Positions 1-13,423 of a stretch of 64,000 nt of DNA are shown one piece after another. The notes beneath the pieces were generated by a model, which worked only from the letters and a program-made list of their open reading frames with translations, was not told the origin of the DNA and searched no databases. Position numbers and translations under genes: made by a program. Numbering within the stretch: the first letter of the stretch is position 1; the number at the start of each line of letters is the position of its first letter. The DNA is taken from NCBI GenBank assembly GCA_008933995.1, contig WARS01000032.1, forward strand, positions 1-64,000. The letters run 5' to 3'. The stretch comes from Datnioides undecimradiatus. Its lineage: Eukaryota; Chordata; Actinopteri; Lobotiformes; Datnioididae.

Positions 1-1870
1 CAAATTTGCGACGCACAGTGAGAGACTGTATTTTCAAAATAAAAAGGATAGGGCGCGTACAGTAAGAAGCTCAACCCTGAAAAGGTTGCAAAGAAGCCAG
101 GAGCCAAAGAAGTGCAATATGTCTGAATATAATACAAAGAAAGTAAAATAAACAAAAGTAGAGAGGTTTTTAATTTAGGTCATAGAGACACATTTAAAAT
201 TGTGCCATTAAAGGGGCTTGAATAATTCAGATTTTAACCAGTGAGATCCAGTAGCTTACAGTTTTTCTGTTTGCAAATTAGTAAAATTGTTGGTTTACAA
301 TTTTTATCTAACCATTGTTGTTTCAGATCCACATTTAAGGGTATGGGTAGAGCATACCCACTAACATGCCTTTATGCTTTAGATCCAAAAATGGATCCAT
401 GAAATTATTTTTTATAGGATCTGCATTTTGGTGTTTCTGAATTGTGTGAAAATGAGAGCAGTAAAGATGTAAAAACCAAAGACAAAGTGTGTCTGTCTTT
501 CTATGTGCATGTGTGTGCGTGTACTTTGTATGACATGGATGACTAAATCATTACTCACTCTCCTCTGAGTCAGCCTGCAGCCCACATAAAAGACAAAAGA
601 AAAAAGAACTGCTGCAGTAACAATGTACAAGCAAGACTGCTGGTTAAACATGGATTTCCTAGGCAAACACCCAACTAATGGTGCCATCTGTCTGATTTAC
701 AGTTTTAAAGATTTTAAAGAGTCAGTTAACTGTATAGATATCTTTTACATGTAAGAAGCCACTGTAATTTATTCCTCCACCTCTTACAAGAGTAGCTCAA
801 AGTTGGATATGTGCAGTGGGCAGATAGGAGTGAGTTAAGAGATGTTGTTAAGAGATTATTTAACAAGTTCTATGATAACTTTCTCCCATTTCCAGATGTT
901 TATACTGAAACCTCCACAAACACACTGAACCTCCTTAAGTTCTGCAAAGCATTAGTTAAACAGTAGTTTTTAGGCAGCACATTAATTGTATTCCTTCACT
1001 CCTGTGGGATGTTTGTGTGATTTTTTTTAATATCTTTAAAGATGTGGGTGGTTTTCAGCATCGAACATTCTGGCATTTTTTATTTTATTCTCATGTCATT
1101 TGTTGCTGTGTGCATGTTAATGTAAGGTATATTAAGTATGCCCAGAATGAAATGTGCTATGTAAATAAAATTGCTTCTCCTTGCCTCATGGGGGAGTCGT
1201 TCACTTCCTTAGGCCAGCAAAGCGCTGGGTGGATTCATCATAATAAATTCATGTTGTACAGAAAGCATTGTTAGAGCCCACAGAACTTTATTTTGAGTTC
1301 AGTTCAAATGGCCAGAGTTTCCAAAAATACCAAATATGCCAGCCTGAATTATGGAGAAATGTTTTTAAAAGAAAAAAGGCATGAGGAATGTTTCATTTCA
1401 AGTAGCCATGAAAATGCCACTTTGGATTTAATTCAGTGAAAGTGTGACGGTCATTCAAAGCATTTTCAGCAAAAGGAGAATCAGAATACAACAGGAATGT
1501 GATATTGTATGAGAGTGTTGAAAAAATGTGAAGCTAACTTTGAAGCTATCAAATTTTTAACTCTAGGTGGAATGTTTTTCACAAGTGAAACAATGTCCAT
1601 GATTTTTTGCAGTGCCATAGATATAAAGCTATAGCCAGTAGGCAGTTGTTTAGGTTACCATAAAGACTTAAAGCAGGAGAATTGAGGGTCCATCCTAAGG
1701 TAAAACTTTCATTAACAACATTGGAAGCTGCTGCACCCCACCAAGAAATATTTCAAAACATGACCCTGAGTAAAAATCATTTTTACATTTGTGTTTTTGT
1801 ACAGTTGCTATTGATTCAATAACATATGTTAATGTTAGCTTTAGACATTCTAGTGCGCAGATTCTATTGA
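1..1870. other. Non-coding AT-rich sequence
   Basis: No gene, RNA or repeat family is recognised here. The open frames at 412-687 (minus) and 1017-1274 (plus) are under 92 codons, have no recognisable domain and show no convincing splice context, so I treat them as chance frames. Confidence 0.6.
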
Positions 1871-1955
1871 CTCTTGACAGAGCCAGACTCTCCGTTCATG
1901 TCTTCATGCTAAGCTATGATAAGACTCCTAGCTCTTGCTTTATAGTTAAAGGTAA
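1871..1955 (-). repeat. Possible degraded fragment of the GCTAGCTTAGCTTA teleost repeat
   Basis: The stretch reads GACAGAGCCAGACTCT and then, about 20 bases on, CTTCATGCTAAGCTATGAT. The order and spacing match the middle of the repeat found more clearly at 13988-14220 (GGACAGAACTAGGCTAGCTA followed by TTTATGCTAAGCTAAGCTAA). Only about 50 bases agree and the flanks do not. This could be a very old fragment or a coincidence. Confidence 0.28.
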
Positions 1956-4900
1956 CCTGTGAAGTTTCAAACAGTTGTTTCAGAAAGTGGGTGCCTGTTT
2001 TGCTTGTCTTATGCACTGCACTAGAGTAAACATGCATGTGCATGTGCATGTACACATATAGTGATGATGTACACATTTCTGATGGTTTGACACTATTCCA
2101 CTGACCTACAGGTGGCCCTAATGTGTCAAGTAATGTGGCAATGTACAACTAAAGAATCAGAAGACTGAAAATTAGTAAGGATTAATAGAAACAAGAATTC
2201 AAATATTTAACTTAATATATAAAATATTTTAATATTGAAAAAAAAACTTTGCAAGAGTTGATTTAGGAGGGAAATGCATTCAAGACATTTGTCAGACTCC
2301 ATGGAGACATGGCTTTTAGCTGAAACATTTAATGAGATTATAACTTCGTGAAAGTTCTTCAGGGGAATGAAACTAATGTCTTTTATAACAAAAATTAATA
2401 GGGACCAATTTTAAGGAGCATAAAAGTCAGAGACTTTGTGGCCTTTAGATATCCCCACAGTACAATGTTCGCTCAGTAGTGATGTGTTAGTTCCACATAG
2501 TGAGACAGAAGAACTGCGTGAGTCATAGAAGCAGACTGAGACAGATCGAAATATACATGGACACAGGAAGAGAGGAACAGACAGGAAAGGAGGCTGCAGC
2601 GATTGAGTAAATCTTGCCTTTCATGGTCTAAAACTGCTTGTACATGCAGATGAGATTAAAACAAATGACATCACTACCTCAGCCTTGGCAATCAACACAA
2701 ACACACACATTTGGTGATAGAGCAGCCGCATAGACCAGTAATCAGTCTTAGCCCTCCGGAGTATGAAGACAGATAAGGACATCATCCAGCTCTTTGTGTG
2801 GATCTGCAGGGAAGTGTCAAGCTGTTTGCCAAGACTGAGCTGATGAAGTCATTTGTTTTAATCTGAGTTCAGAATTTTAGACACCAAACAGATTCCTTCA
2901 TTGCATTCCTCTCTCTCTCTCTCTTTATAATTATCATCTTTGTCCTAATCAGTCATTTTCTATAATTTTCATCTGCCTGTGACCGCCTCCCCGTCTCTGG
3001 TTATCTTGTATCCACACACCCAGCCTGTTTGTAGATAATCCATCAGAAACAGGCTGCAGTTCACAACTTGTATAACAATCGATCTCGGTCACAGTTTAGT
3101 TTCACTTCCCCACTTGCCGATTTTATCTGTGGTCATACAGCTGGAAAGGAGGATTATTTGGAGCATTTGCATAACAGATACATTTTAAAATCTAAAATGA
3201 GTATAAGTTTAAAACAATAGAAGATAAGAGAAAAGAGTAACACCCAGTATCTTATGTCAGGTATGTAGTGTTTGGCACATTTGTCACACTATACATGTTC
3301 CACAAATGTGCTTCTGTGGTTCATCAAAGGACACATTTCGCTACCATCACAAATACAGGTACGTTAGAAATGAGGTTGAGGTTGAATGTATCTCTGACAA
3401 CCACCGCATATGAACTGATCAGATCTCAAAGGTGGGGTGTGGACGAATCCTACAAGCTCATGATCTTATCATACAACACATATTTTAATGTAAACGGAGT
3501 CCTGATTTTCTCTTTGTGTCCCTAATAACATATTCACAGTGATTCATGTTAAGGTCTCATGCCTGTGTCTGGTTTCTACTTGAAGCCTTAAAGCTGATCT
3601 TATAAATATTAGTATATATTACAAAGGATCAAATAACTACATGTAAGGCCAAAGTGGTACCTTGTTGTATGAGCCCACAGAGAGTTGCTATGCTAATTTT
3701 GCATCTTTCAGCTCAGTGTTTTGGTTCTACTATTCACAACTTTACTGGCTCTCATTAGTGTTATTTCCAGTCACTGCAGTCAGCTATTTCCTATGGAAAG
3801 TATCTAAAACCTGATCGTAGACTACTTGGTCAGCATTGACTGGCAGAATGAAACAGCTTTAGTGACTCACCGGTAAGCCATTAAGAAAGTAAAGAGCCAG
3901 CTGTTTCTATAAGGAAGAGGTGGAGACAAAAACAGAATTCAAAATAGGATGAGTATTGGGTTTACATTAATCAGCTTTTCAGAAACACAAAATATGATGA
4001 TAAATGATTATGTTCCTCTGTGGCTCCTGGATTTTTAAGCTGTTTGCTAATGAAGTTTTTGATGAGTTATCAACTTTTGTGAGGTGATGTGAATGTTGTG
4101 TTTACAGATCCCCTATCAAAATCAGCTCAGGTTTAATTGTTGATCTTTTGCTTTTGGAGTCATCAAGAATAGTGTTGGATTCATCTCCGTGTCTTTCATG
4201 AATACTATATCTGAGATACTGCCTCTGAACTCCTCCGCTTAAAGCAGCTGCTTCCCACCTGAAAACTATCAGCTTCAAGAGAGAGCAAGTTTTTCAAAGT
4301 TGACTTTCAGTGGTGATGATTTCATCCTGAATGTTTCATACTGAGCTGCAAACTGCTTCAGTACACTTTGGTGATACTGTGGGATGTTGCCAGAAGCGTG
4401 TGCACCTTCTGCAAACAGTAGATATCCCACTCTAATATCAGCCCAACACACTCCAATGCCCAAACTAAACCTAAATTAAACTTGTGAATATCACAAACAG
4501 AACAGGGAACAAACTCTCATCAGAGTCTAAGCAGTGAAACTGGCCAATTATGGCAGGACTCCCAGCACCTTGATCTCTGTGGTTTGTTAAGTGTGTTAGC
4601 AGCAGTAATGTGGCTATTATGTCAAGTCACACAGGTAATAAGAGTAATAAGTCTCACAGCATGTGAGCTTGTTTTACTTATTGATCTTTTTGCTCTTGAC
4701 CTTCTCTTAAAGCCAGAGGCTTCAGGTAAGACAAGCAGATGAAATAAAGCCTCTCTGCTGGGCGAGTGACTCTCAGCAGTGGAGTTAAGTCACTATTAAG
4801 GAGCCAGGAGATGGTTTAGTGGTTTAGTTAAGATTATTGTAAGAACTACTGCTACATTGTCCCAGTAAAGACACCATGCAGAAACACTGGGGGGCCTGAT

Positions 4901-7900
4901 GTCACTGCTGTGGATATTCAGAGGAGTGTGTTTTATTACCACAGGGCTGCCAACTCTCACGCACTGACCATGAGACTCACTGAAATGGCACTTATCATAT
5001 GTTTTCAGACCAGAAGTCCGCTTTCTAATGAATAACAACATTATCACAGAGTTTGTGGTGCAAAATGACGACAATGACAGCAGAAGGCTGTGCAGCCCAG
5101 CGCCTCTCCCTCTCCTCACACACTGTACGCACGCAGGCTCTAGTGAAAGTGAGTTACTATGGTTACAGATACTCTGTGTCTCTGTCACTCCAAAACTTTC
5201 TCGTGATTACCAACAAGAGGTTTTTATCCCCGTGGAAAAGCATGGATGTAATTGTACCTCAGTGCTGAAATCTAGTTATATAACGTAGTTTTTTTACATT
5301 TTTGGTTAACGTTGGGTTGCAAACACACTGTCATGCTGCCCAACGAAAATCACACATCAAGTAAGAGGAAGCCTCAAAGCCACTCCCTCATGGCAAAAAT
5401 AATAGGCTTTCTGTGCACACACCGCAAAGTCTGAACATCAGGCAGAGAGCTTTAGCTGACAGAGGCGCATATACCAAAAAATGGATTGTACTGAAGTGGT
5501 ACTGTAGTGGGCTTTATTACAACAAGAGAGGTTTCTAATGTTTGCTCAACCCATTTATAATCTAACAAATCACTAAAACATATGCAACCCAGAACAATAA
5601 CACCACTAACTACTTTCTTAATAATAAACCTGTAATTGACATCTCTATGACAACGTCAACAACAACAACAACAACTGAATGTTCATATTTCACATGTGTG
5701 GAGTTAAATTGCATGGGTGCTCCAAAACATGTCCAGGGACTGTGCATTAGAGGAGGCAGAGCGTGTTTGAGAAGAAGAAGATGATGATGAATTATCATAA
5801 TAATTAGTGTTCAGAGTATTGCTAACTTATATTACAGAAGATATAAGAATCCAGGATTTTCACTGACCCTAGGGCTGCTAATCTATTTCTGTTAAAGCTT
5901 CTTTTTGATCTACAATATATTATTTATGAAAAAATTATCCTGCAGGATTCACAGTCTTTCAACAAAGTATTGTTCTCGTTCTCTCAGTTTAAATTCGAGG
6001 TTACTGACGTTTCTCAGGCAAAATACCCAGGGCATGAGGGGTGATCACCAACTCCACTATCTAACTCTGTCACTAATGGGACAAGTGTATTCATGAGACG
6101 TATCCACTCCTGTTGTGTGTGTCAGTTTTTTTGCATAGAGGGATTTCACAAGAGTAGATATTAAGTCCATTTAAAGAATGAATCATGGAAACTGCAGTTA
6201 GTTCAGTCACGCACACAGCATCCTTTGCTCACTGCTGCAGTATATATGGTTTGTCCTAATATTACCCTTTTTTTCAAACTCTCTTAAGATAAGAAATATT
6301 TGATCAAGCCATCGAGGCTGTTAAGAAAGTTTACCTTAGATACTAACATCCTTGAAGCCTTTCCTCTTTCTAAAGTGAAACATAAAAGCTTGCATATAGG
6401 CTATTGTCGGTTTGTAGCTTGTGCTTTTTCAAGTGCAGCTAATTCCCTCTGCTTAGTACTCAGGTACATATACAATGTCCTGTCACACTGTGTCCTAAGT
6501 GAATGCAATGAAAGTGAGCATCAGAGTTAAAATTTACACTGAAATGTCTCAACGGGCTGAGGCAAAATTAAAAACAAAGAACAAGAAGCTAAACTATTGT
6601 TGGACATCCTGTTTTCTGTTTAATGTTGACTCTAATGTTGAATGTGCTGCTTTTTGGATTAGGGTGGTTGATTTGTGTTGATCGCGAGTGTGCAGTTGAT
6701 AAGTTCATGGTTTTGTAGGCTGTCAGATACAATTTCTCAGAAGTTTGCATGTTTTGGTCTTTTTGAGCTCCTCATCATGGTGCTCTGTGACTGCAGGCAC
6801 ATGTGCTGGCTGAATGACAGATGATTTGTTCTCTGGCAGGTAAAAATGTTTTTTAAATTTATTTCACTGTGGCAAAACACAGAGGAAGGAAAAGAAAATG
6901 CACTACCCTTGCAACATACGAACATTTTACAAACATAAAAAACCCCAAAATGTCAACTTATATTCAGGCGAGTACATCAAACACACCCACTCTTATTGGG
7001 CTGACAATGACAGTTCAGCTGTACCTGCCTCAGGTACTTAGGCATGCTCTTCTATATGCTTGCTTGCCTGCCAACAGCCCAGTGCCGTGCCTTCAGGATG
7101 GCTTTTGTTGAGGAATAATTGTGTTTGTGCCGCGCTCTCTGCCACTGGGTCATATCAGCTCCAGGCCACAAACACACTTTTGAAGCCTCACACATGCTTT
7201 TGAAGCTTCAGATGCCTGTTTCTCTGCCCTGTTGTTGGATTTTGTTTCATGGGATGGTGCCTCTTTCTTCTGGTGATCCCTGCTTCACTTCACCGTGCTT
7301 AAGTTGCTGTGAACTGATACTGTGGTTCAGCTTAGGCAGTGTTTGTGTGCTTGGTAACGCCAGTAAGTTACAACATTGCTGATTCTGCTGTCTGTTTCTG
7401 GTTTATCGCTCAGTCACTGATCTGTTTATGGGTGATGTCATGGCGTCCGTCTGCCTGTTAATTTCCGTGCTCAACAATATATATGCAGTATGTACATGTT
7501 GGTGTTAACTGTGAATAACTTCCCTGTTGTGACTCAGCTAATTTTTCTTTTCACACATGCAATATGATAGTTTCACACGTTTGATCCAGATGATTTTGAA
7601 TCATGACCTTTCACGTTAAGTATTTGGTCTGTTCTTCTGAGTGGTTGCAGGTGTTTAGGGATTAGGGTCCCATTGGTTCTGTGTAAAGTTTCTTTTTTTA
7701 AGGTAAAGATATATATTGGTTACTGAAATGTAAACCTAACTATCTATCTACTATGCACTCAAAACTTGCTCATGATTATTAGTTTCCTATAGCAACAGAT
7801 GTAATATTTAAAGAAACTCAACATGCATTTTGTTCTGGTTTTACGCAGTAACTTCTTGCTACTATTGTGGTATTTATATTAAACTTCAGAGTATTTCACC

Positions 7901-8717
7901 AGCCCACGTCTCCACCAGCATTCACCTGTAGGCTGAATCAGATAATCATCAGTCCTCAGTTTCTGCTGCGCTAAACATGGCGTTTGCTTGCAGCAGACAC
8001 TGATGCAGTCAGAGCCTTTAGCAATTCTTCCTTTTCATCTTATTCTTCTGTTTTAATTGTAAGATACCAGTGTTACAACAAATCAAACACAGCAAGGCCA
8101 AAGGCATTGCTAACGTGCAGAACCACTCGGGCCACGGAGCACAGCCATATTCTTTTTTTTTTTTTTTTTTACAAGTTTTACGAAGCGTTCTTTGCGCACT
8201 GGAACCAATTTAAGAGCCTTAAATTGCCCCAAACTATATTTGGTTTATCTCATTTCTCATCCCGGCTGACTAAGAGAACACTCATAAAAGGATTTCAAGA
8301 TATTATATTAAAATATGACTCATTCCTTTTCAGTTTCACATTAAATTTCAGTTTGGACCCTTCTGTCATGGTTTACAGAGCATATAGTTGAAGATTTCAA
8401 TCTGAACCCAAATATTGCATCATTAGACATTCAGATGTTAAAACAACAGCTTTAGTCTCATCAGGCTTGTCCAAAGCCATATTTGTGAAATTTAAAAACA
8501 GTCATTGCATGTTTTATTTTTGACAGTTTGGGCCTAGTTTAATTACACATGAGGTATGGTTTCTTAAATGATCCAGTGAAGTGTCATGTGTGGAAATGTG
8601 TGTGAGTCTACTCTAATTATCGAAATTTTATACCTCATGCTGAGTTTGGCTTTGAGGCTGTCACAAACAAGCTTGACACAGACTTTACAATGATTTATTT
8701 TCATATTGAACACAGAT

Positions 8718-8718
<1 letters not shown>
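1956..8718. other. Non-coding unique sequence with minor simple repeats
   Basis: No gene is supported. Minor structure includes a GCATGT hexamer run near 2031-2052, (CT)8 at 2909-2924, (CAA)n at 5657-5675 and an 18-base T run at 8153-8170. The longest frames (4796-5188 minus, 7984-8391 plus) have no recognisable domain. The second runs straight through the T run and encodes a phenylalanine stretch, which argues against it being real. Confidence 0.6.
5657..5675 (+). repeat. (CAA)n microsatellite
   Basis: A short trinucleotide run of about six CAA units is read directly. It gives rise to a valine-rich run in a minus-strand open frame, which is an artefact of the repeat. Confidence 0.9.

Positions 8719-8765
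<47 letters not shown>
8719..8765 (+). repeat. (CA)n microsatellite
   Basis: About 23 uninterrupted CA units are read directly. The overlapping open frames on both strands (8564-8842 minus, 8690-8878 plus) translate it as Cys-Val or Thr-His runs and are not genes. Confidence 0.97.
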
Positions 8766-8770
<5 letters not shown>

Positions 8771-10978
8771 TACAGCTGTTGCTGTGGTTTCTCTCAAATA
8801 TGGAAGATGATCTGCTGTCACGCGAACTGGCTTCTCCTTCAAATTAACATTATAGCTGTGTTTTTACTGTACTACTAGTGAGAAAACCTCAGACTGGGGC
8901 TGTGATAATCTTGCTGAGAGGTCAGAGATATACTGTACCCAGCCACAGAATCTTCTGTGGGAGTTGATATATTGTATGTACCTGTAAAAAAAAAAAAAAA
9001 AAGTGTTATATAAGAGGGGAGTTTATGTGGATGCAGTTGTGGTTATAAATATGTATGTCCGCGTTAATGTGGAGATTTTAGGTGCAACAGATGACGGACA
9101 AACAAAAACAGGTACATGACGCATGGCTGCAGAATCCAGATGGAGAAAAGAGGACAAGATAAAGTGCTAAAAAACATCTTTTATACACGTAGAGGCATTT
9201 ATATAGAATTATGAAAAAACACATTGTATTTTATTGGACTCAGTTTTATTGTGTTTTTCACCCCATGTCTATTTTTCACAGATACAATCACAAAAATCAC
9301 AGCTACTGACTTACAGCACATATCCATTTCCTCTACTACATTAAACAATACACTGTTATTTGAATGAAATCTTGGTCTGAGCAATAAACAACAGAAGGGG
9401 TTTTAATGAAGGCAGAGCAGTCACTAAGTGCTGTGCAGTCAAAAGAGGCTCTTATTAGTAAAGTTAAAAATAATATGCAGAACACAGTTAGTATTCAGGT
9501 TGAAACAGCGCTTTAGGGTTATTTATAGCAGCCATAAAGTGAGGGATTTTATTGTTATATGCTTGGAGCAGACAGTGAAGAGAAAAATCAGGCCACAAAT
9601 ATCCTACTTATTAAAGATATTAGCACCTTTTGAGCAAGATTCGACATGGTCTGAAGAAAAGTTGAAAATACCAACCACTGAATATTCATTCAGCCGTTTA
9701 TTTTTCCATGCCGAATTTAGACTGAAGTTAGTATCTTGACTTTTATGTGTTGTGAAGCAAGCAGTTATAAAAAGTGACACTGGGTATGTTTACAATTACT
9801 GTCATCATCACCAATCTCTCATTAAAGGGTTGGCACATTTCTTACTCAAGTTTTTAGTTTTTACTGCTACTAGAAGTGAAAATAAATAATTATATGCGCT
9901 CACAAGAAAATAATCTTGATAGATTAACACCACCGGCGCCATGTGTGTCTGCATAGTTCACATGAACATTTCCTATAAATACATAACCTTTCATTTAAAC
10001 CCAACTATTCTGAATTTATAAGCATAATATCTACAAATACATATTTATACCATATATGAATATCTTTTGAGCGTTTAGGGCAACAACTCTATGTACTCAA
10101 ATGAAGCACAGGTGAAAACACCGTTAATAAAAAGAGCAGTTGTAATCTTAATGGCATGTCTTCATAAGTGCTGAATACATCTGAGGATAAATGTATTAAA
10201 TGCATTAATCACATGTTATTATATATTATATATTTAGACATAATATAAACATTTCAGGTGTTCTCTTATTTGGTTATATTCGGTTCCATTATAATGTGTT
10301 TTAGTGTTAAACAGATCTTCTGGTTCACACATACAGCAGACACAGTGTTGTGACCGAAATTGAAAAATCAATCGCACACAATCTCGTGTTGCCTGGGGAT
10401 CTCATTCGCACACGGTAGGCAATTTATGGGGGAATTTTATCTTGAGAAAAGACAGGCACATCAAATCATTAAATATCACCCAGGTACTCTAAGTGCAAAA
10501 AGCAATATACGTGAGAAAATACATGTTTATAGAACCTTCCCCTGGTGGCAGTCAACCCAAGGCTGTGTTGCATGCACAGTATTCTCCCCTCACTCCAGTG
10601 ATGCAGTCTTGTCGGTTTCCTGAACAATAGTAACATCCAGTTGTGGTTTAACAACTACCAATGTTTTAACAATAATGAAAACAATTATGCATTCAAAATC
10701 TCACAGTCAACTGTAAATCAAAAGTAGAGCTACTTGTCATGCAGATAACTGTACAAAGCTTATTTATTCTTTTCATTTGCTTTGTTTTTGTATAATTGTA
10801 ACACTAAACACTTATTTATAAGATTTATGTAGTTATATCATTCATTTACTGGGTGCATGTCTCAGCTGCCAACATGTCAGAGACATGTGAAACATGATGC
10901 AATGGGTCACACATCAAAAGGAGTGCAAACCAAACCAAACTGTATTGCACTTCTCATCAATCTTATCAAATGTCTATT
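8766..10978. other. Non-coding AT-rich sequence
   Basis: Nothing identifiable apart from a 17-base A run at 8986-9002. Such a tract can mark the 3' end of a retroposed copy, but I see no target-site duplication or recognisable body upstream. The frame at 9428-9739 (103 codons) has no known motif. Confidence 0.55.
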
Positions 10979-11158
10979 AATGTAAAGTCCTACTCTGATA
11001 ATTCATAGATAGCTACAGATATCAGATTAATATATTGAAGTAAAAATGACAATCTTTCTGTCTCAAATGTGCTGAAATAAAAGTATAAAGAAGCACAAAA
11101 TACTCAAGTGATACTGAGGTAATTGAATAAATAAGTAACTTTATTTATAGTGAGTAAC
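10979..11158 (+). mobile_element. 3' fragment of a non-autonomous hAT-like repeat
   Basis: The stretch follows, in order, words of a very common percomorph repeat as I recall it: GTAAAGTCC, CTACAGATATCAGATTAA, GAAGTAAAAATGACAAT, AAGTATAAAGAAGCACAAAA, TACTCAAGTGATACTGAGGT, then AAGTAACTTT. In that family this segment is the right-hand third, ending close to a CCACCACTG-type terminus. The terminus itself is not preserved here. Divergence is high, so the copy is old. Two other parts of the same family lie at 38693-39030 and 63197-63410 in the same orientation. The superfamily assignment is inferred from the CAGAGGTGG-type start of the related copy. Confidence 0.6.
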
Positions 11159-12297
11159 GTTCAAGAGCAAAATGGCATTCTTCACAACTGATATAAGGCA
11201 CCAGACTTCAATACAGACATATACAGAGACTTAGGACGAATAAAATGCCATGAAAAATACAGAGTTTTGAAATACAAAGTTGAGCAAATGTACTTTACTT
11301 ACTTTACCCCACTATGTGTAGAAAAACTGTAATATGTACTAATATGTAAGGATGAATTTATAAAAGCAACTGTAGCAATCTATTTCTCAGTTCTCTGAGT
11401 AGTTTTAAATAACATTTAATATTTATTATTATTAGGAATCTTCAAGGGAAAGTCTGACATATGCTGCTAAGAACCAAAAACCAGCTGAATGAAGGCACAT
11501 CCAGCCATTATTGAAATGTACCTCATGACTTAAACGACACCCACAGGAGTCATCCTGGAAGCTTTGTGCAGAACAATGTAGAAAGTACAACTGGAAAAAC
11601 TCTGCTCCTGTGATCTTTTAGTAATACCAAACCAACAGAAGCAAATTTCCTCCATCACAAGCTTTACAGTGAGAAGTTTAAATTTGGGCAGGATGTGTGG
11701 CCACATTTATGTGAGTTCTGTGCTTCCTCAGCTCTGATTAATGGATGATTACACTCTGGTTCTTGGAGAACAGCCTTGATGAGGCTTTGTGGAAAAACTC
11801 TAATGGGCTTTTAGAACAGTAAAAAAAAAAATAATGACGAGTTCAGTAAGAAAAAACAACTATAAGCCAGCTATAATATATATATTTCTATAGCAGACCT
11901 ACAATATCATGCCAAAAACGACATGCGCAAATCATTGGGGTGAACGGTTTGTCATCTTGACTGTTGAATGCACCAGGTGATCAAATCTGACGTTGTTTCT
12001 AGAGGGCCTAACTCCGGTTCCTGCTGAACTGAGCCAGTGTTTTTTTAACATCTAACTGTTATCAGCTCAGTAGGCACAGGAGGTTGAGCCCAGGAGCATG
12101 CACCACCTCAATTTCACCACAAGGGTAAGCAAAGAAAAGGTACATTACGCCAGGAAGTCTGGACACTTACGAAAGACGTCTTTCTTACCTCAATAGAGTG
12201 CACATCTCGGATTTATTTTTTGATTATTCATCACCTTTTTTGTAATTAAGTTAAAGCAAACAAAAAAATAACAAAAAAGCCCTTTAATGTTCAGTTT
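11159..12297. other. Non-coding sequence, short palindromes only
   Basis: No gene is seen. A perfect 14-bp palindrome, GAAAGACGTCTTTC, lies at 12171-12184. CCCTTTAA (12280-12287) faces TTAAAGGG (12296-12303) across 8 bases, abutting the MITE end that follows. An A run near 11820-11831 is the only simple tract of note. Confidence 0.6.
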
Positions 12298-12420
12298 AAA
12301 GGGTTGGTTCACCCAATTACAGAAGACGTTTTCTCATTTATGACCACATTTAGAGATATTTCTGAAATGTCTGTATCTACACAGCTATGAGAAATGACAT
12401 TGAAGCAATTCATCAACAGC
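12298..12420 (+). mobile_element. MITE end fragment (AAAGGGTTGGTTCACCC)
   Basis: AAAGGGTTGGTTCACCC at 12298-12314 matches the terminal word of a teleost MITE or short-repeat family, whose best local copy is at 54197-54462 (ends AAAGGGCGACTTCACCC and GGCGAACTAACCCTTT). The following hundred bases (TTTCTCATTTATGACC, then AGCTATGAGAAATGACATTG) resemble the family interior as I remember it. I cannot find the opposite end downstream, so the copy is truncated or decayed. The right boundary is approximate. Confidence 0.5.
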
Positions 12421-13378
12421 TCCATCACTATGGATAGACCACATAACATAAAGTCAGTTGTAGCACATATAGCCACTGTACCACTACATTTTTGTAATTT
12501 AGTGGAACTCAGTGCTTATGTTTTAGTCATATTTATATTATTTATGCTTTTAGACATTGTTTTTTCAAATATTTAATATGACATTTGAGTTGTTTGTCAG
12601 ACTCACTGTAATAATAATAACATTAATAGCTTTTACTTGAATAGCAATTTTACATTTTAAATTAAGAAAGTGCTTCACGGGATTAAAATAAATAAAAACA
12701 TATTCAGACTACAGTTGCAACAAACATGACAACAAGATTGTAACAAATCATGAACAACTGGTGAAGGGAAGAAAAGGGAGTAGAATAATTATAAAATAAA
12801 TAGAAATGTAATAATAAATGTTTTTGTGTTAAGATTATTGTATCTACTATGCATGATGAAATAGGTTGAAATGTTACACTTTACAGTCGGACAGCATTGG
12901 GGACCACTTACAAATCTTTCAATCTTAAGATTGAATAACATTAGTAACGCCGTGTGGTCAAGCACCATTTACAAAAATCTCTTTTTTCAACCAACATACA
13001 GTACATGGCTAACTACATGTTTACTTGTAGCACATATACATAGATACACACACTATCAGTGCTTTGCTTTCATGACCACCCAGACTGCAAATGAGCTCAG
13101 GAATCACAATTACATTGCTACTCTTCTTCCCAATGGGACATTTCCTGTACTTCCTTCCTGTATGAGTAAGCCCTCCCTCCCCTGCCTCCTGCCCTCATCT
13201 CTGAGCCCTCTCTCTGTTTTTGAGAATCTCAAACATCTTAAAAGAGACTGTCCTGCTATCCAACATATCAGAGATATATAGTGATTTTTTTGTGACATGA
13301 ATGGTTTGCTTCGTATCATTAGGTGCCTTGCTAAAGTATGTTGATTACAAAACTATTAGGTCTATTATACAACAGGTA
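12421..13378. other. Non-coding AT-rich sequence
   Basis: No supported feature. TGCCTTGCTAAAGTAT at about 13323-13338 is one base off the terminal word of many fish Tc1-like transposons, but nothing else of such an element follows. The 136-codon frame at 12871-13281 has no recognisable domain and a biased Leu/Pro/Ser end derived from a pyrimidine-rich stretch. Confidence 0.55.
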
Positions 13379-13390
13379 TATGTGTGTGTA

Positions 13391-13422
<32 letters not shown>

Positions 13423-13423
13423 C
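13379..13423 (+). repeat. (GT)n-(AT)n compound microsatellite
   Basis: A GT run with one TA interruption passes into a short ATATAT run; read directly. Confidence 0.95.

Noticed and set aside
4796-5288. Overlapping frames on both strands (130, 86 and 71 codons)
   Set aside because: Three frames compete for the same DNA, none has a known domain, and there is no codon-use or splice support.
8986-9002. Poly-A run as the end of a processed pseudogene
   Set aside because: No recognisable gene-like sequence upstream and no target-site duplication.
13323-13338. TGCCTTGCTAAAGTAT, resembling a Tc1-like transposon end
   Set aside because: A single 16-base word with no inverted partner and no transposase-like sequence nearby.
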